Below, one piece after another: positions 24,381 to 31,377 of a DNA stretch of 31,377 bases. This DNA is from JBKECY01 sp047975025. GTDB taxonomy: Bacteria; Bacillota; Clostridia; Lachnospirales; Lachnospiraceae. How positions within the stretch are numbered: the first letter of the stretch is position 1; each line of letters starts with the position of its first letter. Below the pieces are notes generated by a model. That model did no database searches. It was not told the DNA's origin and saw only the letters and a list, made by a program, of their open reading frames with translations. The position numbers and the translations under genes are program-made. The stretch covers positions 1-31,377 of the forward strand of contig JBKECY010000058.1 of assembly GCA_047975025.1 (NCBI GenBank), given 5' to 3'.

Positions 24381-25367
24381 TTATACTTTTTTTCTGTTCT
24401 TTCTCATATCGAATACAACGGCCGCAATAATAATCAGACCTTTGAACGCTTGCTGCCAGTATGCGTTGATACCCAGCAGAAGCATGCCGTTTTTCAAGAT
24501 ACCCAGAATCAGGATACCTGCGATGATACCGCTGATACGCGCCACACCACCTGTATGTGAGGTTCCACCGACAGTGGCGGCTGCAATTGCATCCAGCTCG
24601 TAGTTAAGACCCAGTGTCGCTGTACCTGCTCCTGAACGTGCTACCAGCAGTACACCACCGATCGAAGCACACAGAGCACTCCATACATAGATCTTGACAA
24701 GATTCTTCTCCACATTGATTCCGGCAACACGTGCTGCCTGGTCATTTCCACCAATCGCATATACGTTTTTACCAAAACGTGTCTGCGTCAGCATAAATCC
24801 GGAAATAATGACAATAATGACAAAGAAGAACACTGTCATCGGTATAAATCCAAATATTTTCCCCTGTCCCAGACTTTTAAACTCCGGAGTCAGCTGTGAA
24901 ATCGGGTATGAATTATTATAAATATAAGTAAATGCACGCGCAATCAGCTGCGTACCAAGCGTTGCGATAAAAGGCGGAATCCCTGTATAAGCAATCAGCA
25001 GACCATTGACCAGACCAAAGATGGTACCAATGGCAAGGGCGATAATGACAATCAGGATGACCGGCAGCTGCGGCAGATTCGGATATTTACGATCTGCGAA
25101 CGTTGACAGCTGAGCCAGAGAAGCAGCAATACCACCGGCAAACGCTACCACTGCGCCGGGAGAAAGGTCAATGCCTTTAGAAAGGATTGTCCAGAAAACA
25201 CCCATACACAGAATACCAATAATCGCTTCTGTAATCAGCATGTTCGTGATATTATCAATCGTCAGAAATGATTTGCTCAAAAATGTCATGACAACGACCA
25301 TCAGAATCAATACCAGCCAAATCGAATTTTGGCTGACCAATTTCTTAATATCTAGTTTCTTCTCCAT
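24381..25367 (-). CDS. Sugar ABC transporter permease (RbsC/AraH family)
   Basis: A 328-residue membrane protein with about ten helices. It has the family's GIDLSPGAVVAFAGG region, the GIPPFIATLGTQLIARA segment and GATLGLNYELDAIAAATVGGTSHTGG as the coupling region. It forms the channel for a sugar or polyol delivered by the binding protein. Its ATG overlaps the ATPase stop (TAATG), so the two are coupled. It is the last gene of the operon. Confidence 0.92.
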   Translation of the reverse strand: MEKKLDIKKLVSQNSIWLVLILMVVVMTFLSKSFLTIDNITNMLITEAIIGILCMGVFWTILSKGIDLSPGAVVAFAGGIAASLAQLSTFADRKYPNLPQLPVILIVIIALAIGTIFGLVNGLLIAYTGIPPFIATLGTQLIARAFTYIYNNSYPISQLTPEFKSLGQGKIFGFIPMTVFFFVIIVIISGFMLTQTRFGKNVYAIGGNDQAARVAGINVEKNLVKIYVWSALCASIGGVLLVARSGAGTATLGLNYELDAIAAATVGGTSHTGGVARISGIIAGILILGILKNGMLLLGINAYWQQAFKGLIIIAAVVFDMRKNRKKV

Positions 25368-26866
25368 TATTCACTTATTCCTTTCTGTATCTCACCTGCC
25401 GCGTACTTCATAATTCTTTCCTGTGACATTTCATCCCGGTTCAAAACTCCGGTCACGCTGCCTTCATGCATGATAATGACTCTGTCAGCCATTCCCATAA
25501 CTTCCGGAAGCTCGGATGAAATAAGTATGATCGACTTACCTTCTCCGGCAAGTTTGGTGATGATGCTGTGAATTTCAGATTTGGCACCTACATCAATACC
25601 TCGGGTGGGCTCATCAACAATCAGAATATCCGGATTCTTGAGCAGCCATCTGGCTACCAGTACTTTCTGCTGATTACCACCGGACAGGTTTTTCATAAGC
25701 TGCTCCACACTTGGAGTCTTCACTCGTAATTTCTCAACAAATTCTTCTACATCTGTATCAATCTTCTTATGGCGAAGCGGAAATCCATAGGCTTTTAAAT
25801 TGGCAAGAACCACATTGTCTTTAACACTTCGAATCGGTACGATTCCTGTGGCGCGACGATCCTCCGTAAGCAGAGCCATTCCCTGGTCGATGGCATCGAC
25901 AGGAGCCTTGATTACCAGTTCTTTGCCGTCTTTGTATATTTTTCCTCCGGTCTTTGGACGCATTCCAAAAATCGTTTCCATTGTCTCCGTACGTCCGGCA
26001 CCAACCAGTCCGGCAAATCCGAGAATCTCTCCCTTTCTAAGTTCAAAAGACACATTGCGTACAGCCTTGCCCGAAGACAGGTTTTCCGCACGAAATACGA
26101 CTTCTCCGATTGGACAGTCGACCTTCGGGAACATATCCGTAACTTCACGTCCAACCATCTTGCTGATCAGCTGATCCATCGTAATATCCGCTGCATTATC
26201 TGTGGCAATATAAGTACCGTCACGCATAGTCGTAAGCACATCACAGATCTGGAATATCTCATCTAATTTGTGTGAAATATAGATAATTCCTACCCCTTCA
26301 GCTTTTAGTCTCTTGATGATCTTAAACAGCAATGCCACTTCAGTTTCTGTCAGTGATGAAGTCGGCTCATCCATAATGATGATCTTGGAATCATAGGAGA
26401 TTGCTTTTACAATCTCAACCATCTGCATCTGTGAAACGGTAAGATTTCCCATTTTCTCAGATGGATCAATCATGACACCTAAATCTTCGAACAAGGCAAC
26501 TGTATCCCTGTACATTTTTTTATGATCGACCACGATGCCCCGTTTCGGCTGGCGGCCTACCCATACATTTTCACATACACTTCTCTCCGGAATAGGGCTT
26601 AGTTCCTGATGAATCATGGAAATACCACTATTAAGAGCTTCATTTGTTGTCTGAAAGTCAATTTCTTTTCCTTCATATATAATTTTTCCGGAAGTTTTAT
26701 GATAGATACCCGTCAGACATTTCATAAGTGTGGATTTGCCCGCACCGTTTTCCCCCATCAGGCCATGCACAGTGCCGGCTTTTAACTTCAGCTGCACACC
26801 GTCAAGTGCGCGTACACCAGGAAATTCTTTGACGATATCAGTCATTTCTAAAATATATTCGCCCAT
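25367..26866 (-). CDS. Sugar ABC transporter ATPase with two cassettes (RbsA/MglA family)
   Basis: A 499-residue tandem ATPase. The first cassette has GENGAGKST and LTVSQMQMVEIVKAI; the second has the degenerate Walker A GLVGAGRTE and a full signature LSGGNQQKVLVARWLL. This is standard for carbohydrate-uptake-2 importers. Which sugar cannot be told; ribose, galactose and inositol systems share this design. RBS is AAAGGAAG. It lies 92 bases after the binding-protein gene with a strong hairpin in the gap. Confidence 0.93.
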   Translation of the reverse strand: MGEYILEMTDIVKEFPGVRALDGVQLKLKAGTVHGLMGENGAGKSTLMKCLTGIYHKTSGKIIYEGKEIDFQTTNEALNSGISMIHQELSPIPERSVCENVWVGRQPKRGIVVDHKKMYRDTVALFEDLGVMIDPSEKMGNLTVSQMQMVEIVKAISYDSKIIIMDEPTSSLTETEVALLFKIIKRLKAEGVGIIYISHKLDEIFQICDVLTTMRDGTYIATDNAADITMDQLISKMVGREVTDMFPKVDCPIGEVVFRAENLSSGKAVRNVSFELRKGEILGFAGLVGAGRTETMETIFGMRPKTGGKIYKDGKELVIKAPVDAIDQGMALLTEDRRATGIVPIRSVKDNVVLANLKAYGFPLRHKKIDTDVEEFVEKLRVKTPSVEQLMKNLSGGNQQKVLVARWLLKNPDILIVDEPTRGIDVGAKSEIHSIITKLAGEGKSIILISSELPEVMGMADRVIIMHEGSVTGVLNRDEMSQERIMKYAAGEIQKGISE

Positions 26867-26890
26867 CTTACTTCCTTTCTTCTTATGTAA

Positions 26891-26914
26891 CGGAGGTGAC
26901 CTAAGTCACCTCCG
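26891..26914 (-). repeat. Intercistronic hairpin after the sugar-binding-protein gene
   Basis: CGGAGGTGAC and GTCACCTCCG pair perfectly over 10 bp around CTAA. No T-run follows, so read-through is expected. Such hairpins often protect the upstream message and raise the amount of binding protein relative to ATPase and permease. Confidence 0.75.
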
Positions 26915-26958
26915 ATGGCATATCATTTCTAAATTTAATTCTGGTAAGACTGCGCTAT

Positions 26959-28005
26959 CTAGCTTAAGTAATCAGCTACATTGTCAGCGTCTACCGGCTC
27001 GAAATCAATCCATACAACTGTCTTGTCTTCGTTTACTCCATCAACACCATCAAGTGTACCATTTTTAACGATTTCAGTCGCTGCCTGTACGGCACCTTCG
27101 CCTTGGCCTGTTGCTGACTGATATACAGTAAATGCTAATGTACCTTCCTGGATTGCCTTGCAGCCGTCTGCTGTAGCATCAATACCAACAATCGGTACAG
27201 ATGAAGGATCTAATCCCTGCATTTGCATAGCTTCGATTACACCAAGTGCCATTTCATCATTGTTACAGATGACACCGTCAAATTCTTCACCTTTTCCTAA
27301 GAACTGAATGAACATCTCCTGTGCTTTGGAGCGCTCCCAGTTCGCCGTATCTTCAAATACATAGTTTGCTCTAATTCCTGCTTCTTCAAGACCCGCTATT
27401 ACAGAGGCAGTACGAGTAACGGCTGCTTCCTGTCCTAACGCTCCTTCGAATAATACAAGATTAACTTCTGTCTTACCTTCTGCTTTAAATCTTTCTGCAA
27501 GATATTCTGCCTGGAAACCACCAGAATAGTTCTCATCAGAACCTACATATATGATCTTATCCGCTACCAGAACATCATTGCCTGGGTTTCTGTTAACAAA
27601 TACAACCGGAAGATCACCAGCGGATGCAAGTACATCTGCTGCATTGTCCGTATTTACAAGGTTTACAATAATAGCGTCGTATCCGCCGGCTACCGCTGCC
27701 TGTACATGAGAGAGCTGCTGAGAGATATCATCGTTCGCATCCTGTACATCCAGTGTCACGCCATTAGCTTCCGCCCAAGCAACACCGGCTTTTTCCATAG
27801 AGCTTAAGAACTGATCTCTTAAAGCCATTGAAAACATTATCTTAATATCAGAGTTATCAGTTGATGTTCCCGCATCTGCTGTTTCTCCTGATGTAGAAGA
27901 ATCTGAGCTGCTTGAAGAACTAGAACCGCAGCCAGCCAGCACTGAAAATGCCATCAATAAACAAAGCGTAGCCGCTATTACTCTTTTAGCTATTCTCTTT
28001 TTCAT
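26959..28005 (-). CDS. Sugar-binding lipoprotein of the ABC transporter (RbsB-like)
   Basis: A 348-residue lipoprotein (lipobox LAGC, Cys26) with a Ser-rich linker and a periplasmic-binding-protein-4 fold: AAVAGGYDAIIVNLVNTDNAADVL, then IYVGSDENYSGGFQAEYLAERF, then DGVICNNDEMALGVIEAMQ and VPIVGIDATADG. The ligand is probably a monosaccharide or polyol. The ATG at 28005 (MKKRIAKRV) is chosen because it starts the signal peptide and follows AAAGGGAAC; a longer upstream extension has no signal character. It is the first gene of the operon. Confidence 0.92.
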   Translation of the reverse strand: MKKRIAKRVIAATLCLLMAFSVLAGCGSSSSSSSDSSTSGETADAGTSTDNSDIKIMFSMALRDQFLSSMEKAGVAWAEANGVTLDVQDANDDISQQLSHVQAAVAGGYDAIIVNLVNTDNAADVLASAGDLPVVFVNRNPGNDVLVADKIIYVGSDENYSGGFQAEYLAERFKAEGKTEVNLVLFEGALGQEAAVTRTASVIAGLEEAGIRANYVFEDTANWERSKAQEMFIQFLGKGEEFDGVICNNDEMALGVIEAMQMQGLDPSSVPIVGIDATADGCKAIQEGTLAFTVYQSATGQGEGAVQAATEIVKNGTLDGVDGVNEDKTVVWIDFEPVDADNVADYLS

Positions 28006-28062
28006 AATTGTTCCCTTTCGTTTAATGCTCTTACACATTAATTTTTTGATAGTTGATAGTAT

Positions 28063-28090
28063 TTGACAGATACTCGTGTTATAATATAAT
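28063..28090 (+). promoter_or_regulatory. Plus-strand promoter toward the AraC regulator
   Basis: TTGACA (28063-28068), 16-bp spacer, TATAAT (28085-28090), both perfect boxes. It overlaps the opposite promoter of the sugar operon. Confidence 0.5.
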
Positions 28091-28106
28091 ATAGATTCGT
28101 TTACAA
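28078..28106 (-). promoter_or_regulatory. Promoter of the sugar ABC operon
   Basis: Minus strand TTGTAA (28101-28106), 17-bp spacer, TATAAC (28078-28083), about 65 bases before the binding-protein start. The weak -35 fits a promoter that needs an activator. Confidence 0.5.
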
Positions 28107-28444
28107 TTATCAGCCAGTGCCATGCAGACCTCTTACGTCTGTCATCGCGTGACATTTGGATAATGAAACACCTATCGGAAACTACGATTTCTACCTGTCA
28201 GACAATTTTTCGACAATTCCCCTGCAAAAGGCACAAGGCTTTTGTCAGTATTGTATGATATATTTTATTATTTTTCCACTATCATGTGCACTATGATGAT
28301 GTATTTTGATTCTAACATATATACTTTTCTTTATATAGGATAAAATATAAGGAATTTAGCACTAAACGCATACATGTGGTATCACGTGAACGCAAACTAA
28401 TCAATGTGCACAATTAGCAACGTATTTTTTTGTGGAGGCATCCT

Positions 28445-29413
28445 ATGAACCCAGAAACAGACTCATTTAGCAACGATTTGGAAAATTACCCCTACGAAGA
28501 ATTTAAGGTATATGATAATTCTCCAATTTCTGTGGAATCTTGGTCGGGTACAGATTCTGTGCCTATACATTGCCATGATTACTATGAGATTGTAATTGTT
28601 AAGAGAGGTTTCTTTTTACACACCTACAAAGATGTGCAGGTTCCCCTCGTCCCCGGGGATGTGATGATTATAGAGCCGCACTATCCTCATGGCTTCGGTA
28701 TCCAGACACCAGCGAATATTATTAACTGTATGTTCTATATAGAAGAGCTGCATCCGGACAGCCAGCAGATTCTAAAGGACCTGGTCGCTCCCGGCACCCA
28801 GCTGCTGCATTCGCTTCCGCTGATTACCAAGACTGCCATCCTGTTAAAGGACCCTCTGCAAAGAGATTTCTCGATTGAAGTCTCCGCACAGACGAATATC
28901 GTCAAGCAGGGCATTGTGCATTTTAACAGTGCGCAGATGAACACTCTGGAAACTCTCCTACAGCATATGCTGGATGAACAGGAGCATCCCTCTTCGACAT
29001 CCATCTATGCCAAGGCTTCGTACCTGCAGCTGCTCTTGGTCAATATCACACGCACCAAGAAGCTGCGCCCTACGACCGTACAGAACAACGAGCATGGCAA
29101 AAGCTCCATCATACTGGATGCACTGATCTATATTGAAGAACATCTGGATGAAAAAATCGATTTTGCCGAGCTTGCGGTGAAGAGCTATGTAAGCCTTGCG
29201 TATTTTCGCACTGTCTTTAAGGATGTGACCGGCATTACCCCTGTCGATTACCTGAACCGTCTTAAAATCATCAAATCACTGGAATACCTATCGAACCCCA
29301 AAATCACGATCGCAGATGCCGCTGCCATGGTGGGATTTTACGATGCGAATTATTATTCCAGAATTTTCAAAAAAGTAATGGGGTACTCTCCCAGAAATTA
29401 CAAGGGCGTATGA
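28445..29413 (+). CDS. AraC-family transcriptional regulator
   Basis: A 322-residue cytoplasmic regulator. The N-terminal cupin-like sensing domain (about 10-110) has HCHDYYEIVIVKRG and PGDVMIIEPHYPHGF. The C-terminal double HTH (about 222-322) has FAELAVKSYVSLAYFRTVFKDVTGITPVDYLNRLKI and ITIADAAAMVGFYDANYYSRIFKKVMGYSPRNYK. It lies divergent to the sugar transporter and probably switches that operon on with its sugar. The ATG at 28445 has GGAGG six bases upstream; a slightly longer TTG start is unlikely. A strong terminator follows. Confidence 0.92.
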   Translation: MNPETDSFSNDLENYPYEEFKVYDNSPISVESWSGTDSVPIHCHDYYEIVIVKRGFFLHTYKDVQVPLVPGDVMIIEPHYPHGFGIQTPANIINCMFYIEELHPDSQQILKDLVAPGTQLLHSLPLITKTAILLKDPLQRDFSIEVSAQTNIVKQGIVHFNSAQMNTLETLLQHMLDEQEHPSSTSIYAKASYLQLLLVNITRTKKLRPTTVQNNEHGKSSIILDALIYIEEHLDEKIDFAELAVKSYVSLAYFRTVFKDVTGITPVDYLNRLKIIKSLEYLSNPKITIADAAAMVGFYDANYYSRIFKKVMGYSPRNYKGV

Positions 29414-29460
29414 CCTTGGACAGGCAGCCGTCTGCTCTCTGTATCTGTTTCGTATCATCA

Positions 29461-29510
29461 GGCATTTACCCGGTCTCCTAAAACTGTGAGACCCGCGTGA
29501 ATGCCTTTAT
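29461..29510 (+). terminator. Terminator of the AraC gene
   Basis: GGCATT/AATGCC and GGTCTC/GAGACC form a two-part stem with a small internal loop, followed by TTTATTTG. Confidence 0.82.
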
Positions 29511-29584
29511 TTGTGTGCCTTTGCTGTGATGCTATTATTTGCGCACCCTGATGTAATTAAAGATAATCACAAGCGGGTGTTCTA

Positions 29585-29593
29585 TGCTATAAT
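29585..29593 (+). promoter_or_regulatory. Extended -10 promoter before the TasA-like genes
   Basis: TGC directly before TATAAT (29588-29593) makes an extended -10 box; no clear -35 box was seen. It gives a leader of about 135 AT-rich bases before the first TasA-like gene. No other feature was found between 29511 and 29735. Confidence 0.4.
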
Positions 29594-29735
29594 ACCACAG
29601 ATGTCCAATCTCACAACTTTTTCCGATATTACTGTACACAATTTATAAAGTTGAAGATTTCGTACTTTTTAGCAATATATAATTATTTACATGGTTCTAC
29701 TACTATTATAAAAATTTGATTAGGAGGTTTTTTTC

Positions 29736-30446
29736 ATGCAAGACTCAACACCCAACGCAGAGGTACAAAGCCAAAAAGCAGGTTCAAGACACCAGAGCAG
29801 ATATATTCTGCTGCTGCTCGCACTACTGTTCATCGGATTCGCTACCTACGGAACCTATTCTTACTTTACAGATGATGTGACCGTCGACAGTGACATTTCA
29901 TTATCTACCGGTACCGTATCTCTCGGTGCACCAACTGTATCTCAGAACTGGACCTATAATCCGCTGACAAGCGAAGATAATTCAGCGATTAACACAGATA
30001 CAACAAACGATGACCGCGTAGAAAGCGGCGAAACAAGAACGAACCTGCAACCGGGCGACTACTACGAAAAAGAAGTGACACTGGCTTATACAGGAAGCTT
30101 AGATGCACTGCTGTCAGTAGCCTTTGATGATGACGTAGCAACTGCCATCACTAATTCCGATTTCGAAGTATCTCTGAATGTATATACAAAGACCGGCACA
30201 ACTGTATCTACCAAACCTGTCTTAAGCGTAGATTCAAGCGAAAGTTCACTGCCAACCGCTACCACTCCCGTTACGATTCAGGCTAACGGCGATACCAGCT
30301 ATGTTGTTGAACTGCGTGTCGGTGTTCCGATTGTCGCTTCTGAAGAATTATATGGAAGTGGCCGCAATACTGATGACGGCGTGACCTTAGACGCTGTTGA
30401 AAATGCAATCAAATTTGATGTTGTTCAGAGTAACATCACTGAATAA
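29736..30446 (+). CDS. TasA/camelysin-like secreted protein
   Basis: A 236-residue protein with a basic start, one hydrophobic segment (about 22-42) ending in ATYGTYSYFTDD, the signal style cut by SipW-type peptidases, then a beta-rich Thr/Ser/Asp-rich body without cysteine. The phrase SDISLSTGTVSLG right after the cleavage region is typical of TasA/CalY (peptidase M73-like) proteins, which build biofilm fibres in Bacillus. Whether it forms fibres here is inferred. No sipW or other signal peptidase lies in the window. RBS is AGGAGG. The next gene is a relative, 40 bases on. Confidence 0.72.
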   Translation: MQDSTPNAEVQSQKAGSRHQSRYILLLLALLFIGFATYGTYSYFTDDVTVDSDISLSTGTVSLGAPTVSQNWTYNPLTSEDNSAINTDTTNDDRVESGETRTNLQPGDYYEKEVTLAYTGSLDALLSVAFDDDVATAITNSDFEVSLNVYTKTGTTVSTKPVLSVDSSESSLPTATTPVTIQANGDTSYVVELRVGVPIVASEELYGSGRNTDDGVTLDAVENAIKFDVVQSNITE

Positions 30447-30486
30447 GCAGCATCAGCTACAAATGATTTGAAAGGAAGCAGAAGCT

Positions 30487-31257
30487 ATGCCAGAGAATAA
30501 AAATTTTCGTTTACTTTTTATTCAAGGGCTGCTTCTGCTCTTTTTTTGCCTTTTTGCGACTTCAGTCCACGTTTCGGCCGCGTTTTCGGGCGAAACCACA
30601 GTGTCCGCTGACCTGACGCTTACGACAGGCTCCCTGTCACTGAGCTCTCAGAATGCTGCCGCCGAAAGCATCGTATTCAGCACAAGCAACACGACCGCTG
30701 TTTCTAATCTGACATTTACGAACACCGGTACTTTGGACGGAACCATGTACTACCGCATCAGCTCGAACACCGCTGACTGGGAGCAGTACATCACCTGTCA
30801 GCTCTATGGAGAAGAACTGACTGCTTCTCTGTCAACATTTCTGACATCATCCGGTAATACCTTATCCTTAGATCCGACTGTTCCGCGGACACTTCCTGTA
30901 CAATTCGCACGCAAGAGCGGACAGACACTCCCCACAAGCACCCCCATTAAGCTCACCTTGACCATTGGCGTAGTGCAGAGCAATCTGAATACACCACGTG
31001 CCGGAGGATTCTGTGACGAGCTGTCCTATGTCTATACGTTCACCTCGCAGGCAAGCAAGCCTGCGACACCTATTGTGTTCGAAGATGGTATCGCCTACGA
31101 TCAGCTCTACTATACAATTCTGGATAATTCACCGGTCATTGTACAAAACGGCACGCTCTATATCAGCGCCGAAAAGCTGGGCGGCTCCGGAGCCGATATT
31201 CGTAACTACTATTTTTCTTCTCCTTCTGTTACGATTATGGATACCGCATTATCCCCG
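30487..31257 (+). pseudogene. Second TasA-like secreted protein, 3' end removed by an IS element
   Basis: The remaining 257 codons have a signal peptide (about 8-31, ending VHVSAAF) and the same layout as the preceding protein: SADLTLTTGSLSLS, an FTNTGTLDGTMYYRI strand and a GVVQSNLN segment like the VVQSNI end of its neighbour. An extra C-terminal part begins after about residue 180. At 31258 the sequence passes into the end of an IS3-type element; the frame then runs 12 codons into the element and stops at 31296, giving a foreign tail (SAPRSLYQWKS). How much is lost cannot be seen. RBS is GAAAGGAAGC. Confidence 0.7.
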
Positions 31258-31377
31258 TGGAGTGCCCCCCGATCTTTGTACCAGTGGAAGAGTTAGTTTT
31301 GATATGATAAACTAACAAAAAGGAGCAGTACAAAAATGGGAAAAGCAAGGTACACAACGGAGCAAATCATCGTCAAG
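31258..31377 (+). mobile_element. Left end of an IS3-family insertion sequence, continues past window
   Basis: The boundary is marked by TGGAGTGCCCCCC, the TG...CCCC type of terminal repeat found in IS3 elements, followed by a short non-coding lead and an OrfA-like start. An 8-bp inverted repeat (GTTAGTTT/AAACTAAC, near 31293-31317) lies in that lead. The exact first base and the target-site duplication cannot be confirmed without the right end. Confidence 0.75.
31336..31377 (+). CDS. IS3-family transposase OrfA, partial
   Basis: Only the first 14 codons (MGKARYTTEQIIVK) are in the window. They match the usual opening of IS3-family OrfA proteins (basic, then RYTEEQI), which form the DNA-binding half of the transposase. 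RBS is AGGAG, ten bases upstream. Confidence 0.72.
   Translation, partial: MGKARYTTEQIIVK

Larger units (their letters stand above)
28006..28444. other. Divergent regulatory region between the sugar operon and its AraC regulator
   Basis: No gene was found in these 439 bases. They hold overlapping divergent promoters near 28063-28106 and several inverted repeats that could be regulator sites: ATCAT/ATGAT at 28281-28297, CATGTG/CACGTG near 28374-28389, and CTAAT/ATTAG near 28397-28417. The plus-strand leader is long (about 345 bases), or a second weaker promoter near 28304-28335 (TTGATT, then TTTATA) serves the regulator. Confidence 0.55.

Noticed and set aside
26891..26914. The perfect hairpin between the sugar-binding gene and its ATPase as a terminator
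   Set aside because: No T-run follows on the transcribed strand and the next operon genes lie directly downstream.

Overview
The window looks like the chromosome of a gut-type Clostridia, most likely Lachnospiraceae-like. This is inferred from gene content (YezD, a DUF6106-like protein, TasA/camelysin-like proteins, a lone uroporphyrinogen-decarboxylase-family methyltransferase, a sugar ABC operon with an AraC regulator) and from strong AGGAGG-type ribosome binding sites with consensus sigma-A promoters. No rRNA, tRNA or CRISPR array was seen. Genes from the left edge to about 28.0 kb lie on the minus strand; the right end (28.4-31.4 kb) is on the plus strand.

Layout. (1) 1-1673: an ABC exporter broken by a one-base frameshift and cut by the window edge. 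(2) 1845-3101: a methyltransferase-type URO-D protein with its own terminator. (3) 3260-6283: a metal-efflux module, namely a two-TM protein, csoR, and a P1B ATPase with a coupled small membrane protein. The ATPase promoter carries a perfect CsoR-type palindrome. (4) 6385-8715: ahpC plus a thioredoxin-reductase/AhpF-like fusion. (5) 8872-16633: a heme-acquisition operon read right to left: a regulator, a two-NEAT surface protein, an Shp-like heme protein, heme ABC components (binding protein, permease, ATPase) and a DUF454 protein. Three of its genes are damaged. (6) 16859-24140: an operon with a DUF4418 membrane protein, YezD, a NitT/TauT-type ABC transporter and two nitrogenase-superfamily subunits (NifD-like and NifK-like), with no NifH, NifB or NifEN in the window. 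(7) 24381-29413: a sugar ABC transporter and a divergent AraC regulator. (8) 29736-31377: two TasA-like secreted proteins, the second cut by an IS3-family element that runs off the right edge.

The two most notable systems adjoin each other. The heme operon starts with a regulator that seems to join a DtxR-like winged helix to a cytoplasmic NEAT-like domain, an architecture suggesting a one-component heme sensor; a palindrome lies just downstream of its own promoter, and a similar one lies at the ahpC promoter. Next to it is a nitrogenase-like DK pair joined to a NitT/TauT importer, which suggests import and reduction of an unknown small molecule. Two similar leader elements occur in that operon.

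Damage is frequent: two in-frame stops, two single-base frameshifts and one IS interruption. Either the strain is losing heme uptake and some surface functions, or some of the single-base changes are sequence errors. The two in-frame stops need a base substitution rather than a length error.
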